Assembly: GCA_030159075.1 (NCBI GenBank)
Contig: BROG01000081.1
Coordinates: 1,210,001-1,274,000 of the forward strand
Source of the DNA: Atrina japonica
Lineage: Eukaryota > Mollusca > Bivalvia > Pterioida > Pinnidae
Length of the DNA stretch: 64,000 nucleotides
Direction: 5' to 3'
The translations under genes were made by a program, and so were the position numbers. The notes under the pieces were generated by a model. The model ran no database searches and had not been told where the DNA came from. It was given only the letters and a program-made list of their open reading frames with translations. The stretch's first letter is position 1. Each line of letters begins with the position of its first letter. Shown in pieces: positions 43,111 through 54,400 of the stretch.

Positions 43111-43190
43111 CTCAAGGGCTAATAGACCCTTTTTGGGACAGGGTCCTGTACTTTTTCAATTGAGAATTTTAGGTTGCAATAATATGCTAA
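43111..43190. repeat. Interspersed repeat shared with CPT2 intron 6
   Basis: TAATAGACCCTTTTTGGGAC followed by AGGGTCCxGTAC recurs at 53236-53300. Extent of the family is unknown. Confidence 0.6.
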
Positions 43191-43785
43191 ATTTGGTAAA
43201 ATAAAAAGTAACTATGGTCATTTTACTAATTAGAATAAAGATACAAAATTTGTGATTCATTTAACCTTTTTTAGTAAACTGACAGCATGGATTTCATCTG
43301 AAGACATGAAGGTTTCAAATTAGCATTACTGTACTTTAAGTTGTAAGTTTTTCTTATTGTGATTGGGAATGTTTTGCTCAAAATTGAAAATACATGTAAT
43401 ATCGCAGATTTTGCATTGGGAATGGGGTCTTTTACCGGACCTGCATGTTGATGATATTAATCCCTGATACTATGCTGTTCATTACATCATATTTCATTTT
43501 TCAGATTGGGAGAAAGATCAGCTCACCATGTTTGAACAGGGAATACAGGTAAATTAAAATGGACTAGAATGTACAACTTTCTTTATTCATTACAATATCT
43601 AAACTAAATAAGATTGTGTATCAATATTATTCACAAAGAATGATAAGTTAATTGAAGAATTGCCATCTGTACAGAGAAATGAGTAAGTATTGGATTTTGT
43701 TCCCGTGCCACAAAAAAGTTACTAGAGGTCTTTTAGCAATCTAATTAAAAACTAACGTGAATGTGTCATTCATGATAAAAAATTA

Positions 43786-44586
43786 CATGTACACCCATTT
43801 TCAGTTTCAAAATCTAAATCAGTTAAAATACATGTACATTTATTATATATACAGTGGTCCCCCCCTTATAAGACCACCCTAAATGAAAGAGGCATGTGGT
43901 CTCATAATGGAGGTGGTCTTTCCTGGGAGGGTGTCTACCAATAACTTGTCAATGATAAATGACATCTAGTAATACAATTTTCAGACAATTTTTATTCATT
44001 GATATTACATCTCCATGTTGATTTGGTTCTTTCTGGTGCAATAGTCATTAGCATCATTTGATTTAAAGTGTTCACATTGTCACTCACACAAACGTGTTCA
44101 CATAATAATTTGATTAAAAATGTTCCAAACACTAAACATAATCCTCGAGTTTATTTCACACCTGTACATGTACGCTGTTTTGACAGTACCCAGTCTAAGG
44201 CCTCCGGCGCCGATATGTATACAATAGGTAAACTGCTACTTGTCACGCCTAATTAAACATACCTGCAAATCATCTTGTCTTTTGTGTTACCCTAATCAAC
44301 ATCCACGATGATAATTAATTCCTAATAACCCTTTAATTAGATTTCAAACTCAGAAGACTTCACAAAGTCGGCAAGTGTTGATATGACAGACCAAGGACTA
44401 ACGATATCGGGCAGCTTATGTTGCTATCGATTACAGGCAGATGGGAAATGCGTATTTGTAGGGAATTACAGGTCTATTATTTTTTTAATCGAGGGTACTG
44501 CCATGGGGAACGTGTCCCCATGTACACCCATTTTCAGTTTCAAAATCTAAATCAGTTAAAATACATGTACATTTATTATATATACA
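43786..44586. repeat. Segment between two perfect 68-bp direct repeats
   Basis: Positions 43786-43853 and 44519-44586 are identical over 68 bp (CATGTACACCCATTTTCAGT and on), offset by 733 bp. The left copy abuts CAGTGGTCCCCCCC, which looks like the end of a CAGT-type element. The middle contains an open frame (44068-44227) with no ATG. Confidence 0.85.
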
Positions 44587-47480
44587 TGTAGTTATAATGC
44601 ATGCCTTGGGATTTGGTTTCATTTGTTTTGTCCGTCCTGAAAATATTTTTTGCGTCAGAGACACAGAAATCATGTGTAAAGAAAAACCCTGAAATTTCAT
44701 ATTTCTACATCATAATTTAGGACAAAGCTTCTGATGTATGTACATATGAGTCACTATGTGCTTGACTGATTAGAGGTTGTGCCACAGAAGTTTTATTCCC
44801 AGTTTGGGTCTAACTTGAGAACAAGAACCTCAAATTGTTCTTTCACCTAATATTTAGTATAAGAGATGAAAGTCGCAGATATTCAAGATAAGACTGACAA
44901 TTAAGGTCAAAGGTTATGTTACATGTACTGATGTAGGTGAGTCATAATAGTACAGAACTGCACTGATAGATGTTTTGTTTAGTATATGTAAAATTTTGTG
45001 TGACATGTACATAATGTACTTGGTATATATAGCTGGTGCTATATTTCATAAAAATAAAATTCTTAATAGAATAATGTTACACAGTAATGTAAGGAAAACA
45101 AAATGTATGAAAAAAATATTTTGTAATTAGATACATCTGGGCGTGAGACCATAAACAAGGAAAATTCTGAGACAAATTTTATTCTCAAAAGATAAGAATT
45201 TACTCATCTGAGTAAAAAGTGAAAACTTGCAGACCATAAAACGATTTTGGAATTTTCTGAACTGAGGAAAGATTGTCAAAGGGCAGTGTAAAGGTTGTCC
45301 ACAACATATGTCCCAGTTTATGTCCCGATTCACTTATCATCGATGTTTGAATATTATTCTTGCCATAATCTATGATTAAATATTTGATAACCAACCAAGA
45401 GGTATAAAACACGTTAAAATCATGTTTTGTAGCATAAAAAAGGGAATAGATATATTCCTTTTTAGAAACATTAAAAATGTCTCGTAAAATGCCAATACAT
45501 GACAGAAGTCAGTTATTTATACATATATGTATAATGTATATAATAAACAATATTCAAGATACAAGTAAATTAGTATGAGTACATTAGATAAGATAAATGA
45601 CTCGGAACATACACTGGGGCATATGTATCGGACTAAATTTACACTGTCCCTATTGTTTATGTAAACAAACATCATATGGCCAAAACAAGCCAACAGAGAA
45701 AGAAGTGTTGGTCTCCTAAACCTGTTTCCCTCAAGTAACAAGTTGTTTCTGAAAGCCAAAGGATTAAACATGTCCCCAAACACTCTAGGGCGACAATGAC
45801 AACAATATTTGTATTTATTTATCCCGACTCGGGACCTAAGGCGAACATAGGGGGCAGCCTTTTTCACTGTTAAGAATTTCTTTATGGTTCACAACTTTAC
45901 GCAGGTTAAGAAAATTTTCAAGATTTGAGTAAAATCTTGAAGTTGAGTAAAAAATTTGTCTGAGAATAGTTTTATGGCCCTGGGCCTTGGTCCTGGTTGC
46001 ACAATGCATTGTTAAATTTTACTTGAAGTTAACCAATGTTAAATCTATGGGCTAACCATAAAATAGATCTAGCAATGTATTGTGCAACTGGGTCCTGGTG
46101 TCTAGAGCAAGACACATCTGATAATTGTATGACAAGCTGAGAACGTTGTTCTTAGTTTTTACATAAAGTTAAGATTTTCTTTATAGAACTTATGTAAATA
46201 TTTTAATCTACGCTTTATTTCACTAGGATCTTCATAAATTGTCTACTTCAAAGACAAAGCTGATTAGTAACATTTAACTATTTAATTTGTATAATTTATA
46301 GTTGAGACAGAAATACTTCAGATTCATTTGTTTACTAATTCTTGAGGAATTTTTTTTTTTTTTACATGTTGTCAACAGACCTAATAGCACAGTCTCAGGT
46401 TTTGTTTGTTTACACAAGCAACAATGTCAACATCTGTATAGATATTGATGTCTTACTTTTACTTTAAGTAATTAAGGTGATAACTTACCATTAGCTAAAT
46501 AATCAGCTTAATTATTAGATTTAAGAAGAAATAAAGACTTGTTTAAGCTTTAAAAGATAGTTACTTTGTGACAAATAATGGAGTGTTTTTTAGATATAAC
46601 AGTTCGGTATTTAGTCTTAAACAGGTAGGACCTATACAGTAGGGATGTAGAGCCAGTGTTAGGTTTTCTGTCTCTTTGTATGTATTATATTTGTGTATAA
46701 TATGATATGTACATTGTATTTGCTCCAGTAATAAATATATTTTATGTAACTACTTCATTTTAGTTTAGTTTTGTATGGCTATCAGGTTTGATAGAAACCT
46801 GAAAAATCGTCGGTTTGCTGTCACCGGGCATAGGAGCTGATTCCCCTGGAACTCAGTATAGTTCCGCATTCCGCCTGGGTGATAATTGTAAAGAAAAGAT
46901 GGAGGTCTATTTACTTCCATAAAAACTATGCAAATTGGGCTTCTTAAGTACTTTATCAGTGATCTAATCGAAAATTATTGAAAAATAATTGTTCCTAAAT
47001 GAAGGCCACTATTGAATAGACTATTACAGTATTATAATATCTAGCTGTGAAATAAAACACCGGTCTATCAATATATTACAATATTTTTAGAAACTATATG
47101 ATTCATGATATATCCATAAATTAAAACCTGTTAAAAAATCAATACAAATTATTAAAACATCGACTGGATAATCAGGTTTACACTTCCAATCGAGCACAGC
47201 CTTAAATGTTACATCTAGTGCGACATAATGTTTTCAACATGTTGCTAAACATAGCAGAGCAACACACTCTCACTTGTACTTTTCAGTGGTGGAGAATAAA
47301 TCTGTTTCAAATTCAAAGAGTCTAATGTTCTGTCATGGGTAAAATAGCTTTTTATTACATACAGAAACAACAAGTAATACAAGAAGTTTGAACTGGTACT
47401 GGTAAATATTATATAAACAAGGATATCACAAAGGCTGTACAAAATAAGCCGGCCATGGGTCGATGAGTAGTTTATTGATC
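44587..47480. other. Intergenic upstream of CPT2
   Basis: AT-rich. A hairpin MITE lies at 45996-46088. A minus-strand open stretch at 45517-45867 lacks an ATG at its start and has no recognised family. A short ATG frame at 46578-46624 ends at a GTAGGA donor. Confidence 0.4.
45996..46088. mobile_element. 93-bp hairpin MITE
   Basis: The left arm GTTGCACAATGCATTGTTAA and the right arm ending CTAGCAATGTATTGTGCAAC are complementary, and pairing continues through GTTAACC/GGCTAACC. GGTCCTGG occurs just outside both arms and may be part of the element or a duplication. Confidence 0.78.
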
Positions 47481-47489
47481 CATATATAA

Positions 47490-48060
47490 CGGGCGAGAAA
47501 TTTTGGTTTTCAAACTTGGCAGAGCTTTTATGGCAGTAAACCTTCTCATAAAATTTCAAATTAATCCATTGAAAATTGAGAGGAAACTGTTTTCGCACAT
47601 CTTCAAAGGGCCATAACTCTGTAAATATCTGGTGAAAAATTTTGGTTATCGAACTTCTGTGATTTTTTAATGGCAATAAACCTTCTCATGAAGTTTCAAA
47701 TTAATCCGTTGAAAATAACTCAAGTTATTGAGTGGAAATTGTTTCCACAAATATTCTTGGGGCCATAACTCTGTAAATATCTGGCGAAAATTTTTGGTTA
47801 TCGAATTTGTGCAAAATTTTATGGTAATAAACCTTCTCATAAAGTTTCAAATTGATCCATTGGAAATTTCTCAAGTTATTGAGCGGAAACTGTTTCTGCA
47901 TATATTCATGGGGTCATAACTCCGTAAATACATGCATGTGGCGAAAAGTTTTGGTTATCATACATGTACTTGTATGAGCTTTTATGGCAATAAACTTTAT
48001 AAAGTTTCAAATTACTCCATTGAAAATTACTCAAGTTATTGAGTGGAAATTGATATGTGC
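47490..48060. repeat. 150-bp tandem repeat just upstream of CPT2 exon 2
   Basis: Four units of about 150 bp, with GGCCATAACTCTGTAAATAT at 47609, 47761 and (variant) 47911. Each also has AATAAACCTTCTCATAAAGT and TTTCAAATTxATCC. An open minus-strand frame across it only reflects the repeat. Confidence 0.88.
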
Positions 48061-48094
48061 CCGACCGTGTGAAAACAATACTACCCGTTTTCAA

Positions 48095-48186
48095 TGGGCA
48101 TATAAAAATATCATGATACGTATCATATTGTAGGCCATGTATCATGATACGTATCGTATCATGACAAAGGTATATCGTTTCACCCC
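48095..48186. repeat. Possible hAT-type end before CPT2 exon 2
   Basis: Palindromic ATCATGATACGTATC motifs lead to TATATCGTTTCACCCC, resembling one end of a hAT element. The other end was not found. It lies about 50 bp from the exon 2 acceptor. Confidence 0.35.
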
Positions 48187-48238
48187 AATAATACCAGTAC
48201 TCTGATTTATCAAAGCTTTATTTTTTTCTACAGTACAG

Positions 48239-48436
48239 CTGGCCAGGACCAGGATCACCTTCACAGAAGCTTACTACCAACAGATCACTTTCAGAAAAGT
48301 TTACCAAGACTTCCAGTCCCAAAATTAGAGAAAACATGTGAAAGATATCTAGCCAGCCAGAGACAGATATTATCAGACAATGAATACACAAAAACCAAAA
48401 ATATTGTTGAAAATTTCAAGAATTCAGAGGGCACCT
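48239..48436 (+). CDS. CPT2: CPT2 exon 2 (first recognised exon)
   Basis: It encodes [20 protein letters not shown] then [20 protein letters not shown], equivalent to human [20 protein letters not shown]. Two acceptors 5 bp apart are possible: CAG ending at 48233, or ACAG ending at 48238. The choice depends on the phase of the unknown exon 1. No in-frame ATG precedes the conserved block before a stop near 48145. Ends one base into a Ser codon at GTAAGT. Confidence 0.92.
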
Positions 48437-51400
48437 GTAAGTATTTGGAATTGACGTGAATAATTGTTTGAAGTAGAAGTCATTTCCAGTGTCACATTAT
48501 AAAAAGTACCCAAGTACAAAATATGACATAATATAAAAAGTATCTGGACAAAAATAGCCATATAAAAGTACCAGAAAATATGAATCCACCGCTGAATATT
48601 TTCATTAATAACTTTTTATGAAAACAATGTGTTTCAGAAACAATACCGCCAGGAGCAACATGTATGTCATTCATGAAGATTTTTTAAGTTCCATAACTAC
48701 CAAATGTAGGCCACCTCTATATAAAGGGCACCTGCCTATAAAGGTCATTAAACAGAACTTTTATTAATTATTTAATAATGAATACACCTTAATAAAGGCC
48801 ACCTGTCTATTATTGCCACTTTTCCCTATTCCCTTTAGTGATCTTTATGGGCAAGTTTGACTGCTTTGCCAAAAGTTAGCCAAACCCATCTGAGATTCCA
48901 TTGATAAAATGCACATACCAAGTTATTTAGAATTTTTCAAACAGACAGACCAAAATCAATATTCCCTTGATCCTGTGGGATGGGGCTGTAAAAATAAAGA
49001 AGGCACTGGAATATGTAAAATTGTATGATAGGGAACAAAAGTTATAAAATAAAGTTGTTAAGATTTCCTTATATTTCTGTTTTATAGCACTACAGAAAGA
49101 ACTGGTATCACAGAACAAGAAAAACAAACACACCAGCTATGTCACAGGTATGTATGAATAAAGACATCTTGTCATTAGATAACTACCTTTATTACATGTA
49201 TGTGTAATCTTACAGTAACAATACAGAGTGCAATACGCCCGTGCAATGTGTAAGGTCGTATTGCACATAGTTGGATACGGAAATTTCGCCGGAGCTACTT
49301 TTCTAAATGGCGTTCATGTCATCCAAAATATTTGATGGCGTTGTTAAAAGCAGAATGAATTTTAAATTTGTGTTCACATATAGATAAATTAAGGGACATG
49401 TAATAAAAACAACACCACATAAATGTTTCTATCCATAACATCATACTGCACTTGATCGTTGTAGTAGATGGATTCAACTCGTCCTGCGCTCTCATTGAAT
49501 CCATCCGCTACAGTGATAGTGTGCAGTCTGATGATATGGATAGAAACATGTGTAGTTTTGTATGTTTGTTGGGAATATTCTTTGCAAATAATGCAATGCT
49601 AGAAAATTTGACCAGCAAATGAATGATTAAGACAGTGTAGTTCATGTATTTCTGTATAAATCAACATTACACAACAGGTCTCCTAGTAAAAAACATGTTA
49701 CAGTAACCCCAGTCAAAGCATCCATCATTTCAATTATTTCCTCCTAAGTGCCTATGTGGACAGAGCAGCTCAGCTGGTAGAGCGCCAGATCTCAGATATA
49801 AAGGTCCCTAGTTTGATCCCTGAACATGCCAGATCTTCAGAGGTGTGTTATCTTCTCCTTTCCTCTCTTATACCTAGATGGAGTTTAAATGGTTCAAGAA
49901 TGTGCGACTTGATTCCTTATATTGAATTCTACAAGTGTAGTAGCACTTAAGAAACAATTGAAATTACAGACCACTCAAGAATGTCACCAATACACCCACA
50001 CCACACACACACACCGTCTCTCCCTTATTCACAGGGACACAACACACACACACACCGTCTCTCCCTTGTTCACAGGGACATGTGGCAATGGGGCACACAC
50101 CATCTCAGAAACACAGAATATTGCATGTGGCAATGGGGCACACACACACACCGTCTCTCCCTTGCTCACAGGGACAAGTAGCAAGTGCACACACAGGCAC
50201 ACACTTACACACACACTTACACACACACACGTGCACACACACACACAAAGTCCTTTACTTACATGGACAAGTGGCAAGAAACACAGAATATTGCATTTGA
50301 TAATGATTAATAGTGACAATCTCTTTGATAAGGATTACGGCATTTTTCTCAAAAATTCTTGCAATAATTTTGAGCTCAGATGTTGACAGCAAAGTGAAAA
50401 ATGGATAGCAAATGGGAATTCAAGTTATTTCGGCATCAAGTAATATCTGCACCAAGTAATTCCAGCACTTATACAAATATCTTATTACAATGTATATATA
50501 TGTGAGGGTTGTAAATTATATCTTTTATGTATTATTTTGTACACAGGCCCTTGGTTTGATATGTACCTGGAATCGCGACTTCCCATTGTGCTGAATTATA
50601 ATCCATTTATGGTCTTCTCAGATGAAACAAGACCAGAGTATCAGGATCAGGTAAGGCAGACATTTCCAAGTCATCCACTCTTTAGTGTTGGTCCCTGCCT
50701 TGAGGATGTGATACAGGAATCTCAATCGGAGTGATCAAATCCTTGGAAGCCAAACTTGAGGCACTGTAATGTTTTTTTGGCATTCAAGTGTCTTACCATT
50801 CAGATGAAAATCTAGTGTTCACTGTCATAGTTGATCATTTTTTACCCATTATTTTGATTCCAGCTTAACATTTTGTGAACAAAACACAAGATTACAACCT
50901 TACATACCTGGTGCAAGTTATTTTAGAATAGGTTATCCTAAACAAATATCAAGTATTATCCCAGTATAGTCTATATTTAATGTCTTGGAAACTTGTATAA
51001 TTATGTTAGTTAAGGTTTTGGTTAAAGTTTTGTTGTTGTTTTATTATTGCTTTCCATTTACTTACTAAAACATCATCCTTTGTGTTTTTGGTGGTTTATT
51101 TTTACTATTCTACAGGTATCTACAGGTAACTGTTGAATAGATGAATAGAGTTTAGCCCTATTCAGCTAGTCAACAGCTAGCCATTGAATAGATGATTACA
51201 GTTTAGCTATTTTACTGCCAAGCTGTCATCTGAACAAAAATAAAAAAAACAATCATTTTAACCTTCAAACAAATTAATTTATTTTTTCTGTAATACTTCA
51301 AACAAGAATTATATAAGGGAATGTTAATTCTTAAATCCCCTTTCCTGATTTTAATAAATCCATGTTGAGTTTTAGGCACATATTCAAATTCATTATCATG

Positions 51401-54400
51401 TTTTCGTTTCGATCCTTGAATCACATTACTCACAAGAATTTCCTGGCTAGCATCTGTATGTTTGTAATTCTGTACAGCATCTGAACAGTGACCTGTTTTC
51501 TAACATTTAACCTGCTCAATTTTGTTGGCGGCAGGCATACTTGTAACTTTGGCAGCATATAGTTTGGTAAAGAATTATGTGAAAGGAAACACTCCATTCC
51601 TGCTTTGATAGTAACGCCCCTTTCACTTCTCTTATACCTGGCTTAATAGTATTTCTCTGCAAAACTTTTCTATTGCTTGATTAGCTATCTTTCAAATAAA
51701 TTTACAGCCTATTTGGAATTTGCTTGTTTTCTAGGTAAATCTGGATTTTAGTAATGATTTCTTTTCCTTTTATCTGGAATTGGCTCTGAGAAATGTTCAT
51801 TTGTTATTTTAAGAATCATTTTCTTTCTGTTGTTGATAATATTTCATCATCAGATATATCACTAAATTACGAATTTTTCAAGTTGAAATAAGGCATATTT
51901 TTATGTCAGTCTCCTCCACATCTAGTACATCAGTTATTACAATATATGTATTTGGTTCAGATGAGACATCTGTAAACTTAGTCTGAGTTATAAATGAACT
52001 ATTGTCATTGTCCATATTGCTACATTTGATGTGACATTATGTTTGTATTGTCACACTTCAGTGAACATTGCATGAGCTACCTTCATCATCGTGCCAAGTA
52101 ACTTTAGATTCTACTCAACTATTCAACCTTGTTTAGATGAATTTCCTTATCATACATTGGGGCACAGTGAAAGGGTTCAATCTTCTAAATCACTCAATGG
52201 TGTTGCATAGTTCAGACAACAATACCCCTCTCTGGCTCTGGCCTTCGAGTGGGTATATGTTTTTTGTACTATTAAACAACATTTCATGATTTATCCATTA
52301 CTTACTAATGGTTTCACAGGCAGTGACTCAGCAATACTCTCAAGATGCTCATTTCAAATAATTTAAAAAGGAGTTTATAAGTGTTTTATTATTGTTTTTT
52401 TGTTTTGTTTCCATTCTTTCAGCTTTTAAGAGCAACAAACATGGTAGTATCATCTTTAAAGTTCATGAAAACACTGAGAGCCAACATCTTAGAGCCTGAT
52501 GTTTACCATTTAAATCCTGCTAAAACTGACAATGAACGTTACAGAAAAGTATTACGGTGAGTGTGTATGTGGTGTGTGTGGGTGCATGGTTGTGTGTGTA
52601 CATGTGCAGTCAGATGTGTGCCCACATGTGCATGTGTGTATGTATGTGTACATGTGAGTGTGTCTGTGAGAGAGTGTATGTACATATGTTTGTTTGTACA
52701 TGATAGATGTTGGTGGGAGGATGTTTAGTTGTGTGATATTAAATCTGTAGCACAGGTCAAAATTTGTTTTTACTTCACCTGTAGTATGTATAGCTGTTGA
52801 GGTCTCCATATGAATTGAAAATGACTGGCATGGGGTTTAAAATGTATTTAAAAAGCAAAAATATTGGACATCAATTTTGAAATGATTCTACATGTTCAAT
52901 AATTGTTGATTAACCTTTCTGGATTACATGTAATCTGTCAATCATTTTAACAAATATGTTTTTTTTGTTTTAGTTCTTTTCCAAAGTCTCTATCCTGGTA
53001 TGGATCATATTTTGGTTTCAAAGCATTTCCACTTGATATGAGTCAGTATGGTAGACTCTTTAACTCTACAAGAATCCCACGGTTTGTATTTTTTTTTTTA
53101 CTGTGTCATGATTGGCTAAGTCATTATTATGATTATTTGACTGTTGAATATTTAAATGAGAGAGGAAATTCATATCTTCTTGTGCAACTGTTAACAAACA
53201 GACTTACCGGTATTACTTATGTACACGCACAGGGGTTAATAGACCCTTTTTGGGACAGGGTCCCGTACCCTTTCAACTTGGAATTTTACGTTGCATTGGG
53301 CCCCTTGAGACAATGCACATGCCTGGACAATCTTTCTGCGGTCTATTTGACTTATTAACTTGTTCAAGAGACCCAGACAGACTTTGGAATATCCAGTTTG
53401 TTTCAGGTCCAAGTTACATCAGATATAAATTTAGTGTCCGTCAGTTACATCTCGCAACCACTGTGTAACTGGAAGTGCAATTTTCAAGCTAAGTAATTGA
53501 TGCACAGACAAACATGCCTCCGATGAGACTATGGTGATGATTTAGGGTGAATTTATGACGGGGTGAATATATTTTCTGTCCCGGAAAAGGCAAAAAATAA
53601 CCAGGCTCAATAATTTCAGGTATACAATACAGTAGAACTTCGATGAGTCGAAGTTCAAGGGACCGTCTAAAAAAGTTCGAAACATCGGGACTTCGACTCA
53701 TGAATGGTGATCGAGAAATCTAAAATCTACTCCATAACGACATGCTACACAAAAAATCTATTGTACGTGACTGTGTAACTGTATAGGTGCTGGGATCATG
53801 ACTTAGAATCGAATCCACTAAAATCATTTACGGCTTATTTAATGTAGATACAGTGTATTTATTTTGTACTCAGAGAATAAATCCAAACATTCTGCAGAAA
53901 AATCGTAATCCAAGCGCCTATACGAGAAACACAACATTGACTCAGAGTTAAGAAAAAAAACCAGAAGCTAAAATATTTTGTCACCAATTTAATAATCAAC
54001 ACAAAACGAAAGTCAATAGATGTATCATGCAGCACTAGTCATTACACATTAAAATAATTTTTTTCACATCAAATTGCCGATACCGTTCATTTCATGCTGT
54101 TTTTTTCTTTACAAGTGACACTTTGAGTTTGAGTAGAAAATGTTTACTGTATATTATCGGGTCAATTCGTTTTGTTTTTACAAATCGGAAACTTATCATG
54201 ACCCAAGCTACGAGATGGTAAACAACCAACACAACCGCCGGTAATTTGCATATTTGAGTCTGACACAGTCGCAAACAATCATTAATCAATTAGCGTCTGC
54301 TTATTACTTTTTGAATTACTTAAATCATGTTGTTATTTTTATACTGTCCTGGGTGTTTATCAATAAACACGTGTCCATTGTTCAACGTAGTCGGATAGGT

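Larger units (their letters stand above)
40353..43785. other. Intergenic, with 31-bp array
   Basis: Holds the 31-bp array (41640-42585) and a repeat shared with CPT2 intron 6. A possible small exon at 43505-43549 has an acceptor ATTTTTCAG and donor GTAAAT, but no family could be assigned. Confidence 0.45.

Noticed and set aside
43505..43549. Possible small exon with acceptor ATTTTTCAG and donor GTAAAT
   Set aside because: The short peptide (DWEKDQLTMFEQGIQ in one frame) matches nothing I know and cannot be joined to either gene.
44068..44256. Presequence-like frame as CPT2 exon 1
   Set aside because: The first codon is GTG, a stop lies just upstream, and the only in-frame ATG is four codons before the possible donor. 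Phase fits only one of two acceptors.
43854..44518. LTR retrotransposon flanked by 68-bp LTRs
   Set aside because: The repeats are too short for LTRs and there is no primer-binding site, polypurine tract or coding sequence.
45517..45867. Minus-strand frame of 116 codons with Arg-rich start
   Set aside because: It begins with GTG rather than ATG, its composition changes midway, and no family is recognised.
47245..47676. Minus-strand frame of 143 codons
   Set aside because: It reads through the 150-bp tandem repeat and its flank; no conserved motif.
49757..49835. Functional tRNA gene
   Set aside because: A- and B-box-like sequences are present but the acceptor arms do not pair and the B box deviates; better as SINE or tRNA pseudogene.
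49922..50386. His/Thr-rich frame of about 150 codons on the plus strand
   Set aside because: It is a translation of the CA-rich repeat in CPT2 intron 3.
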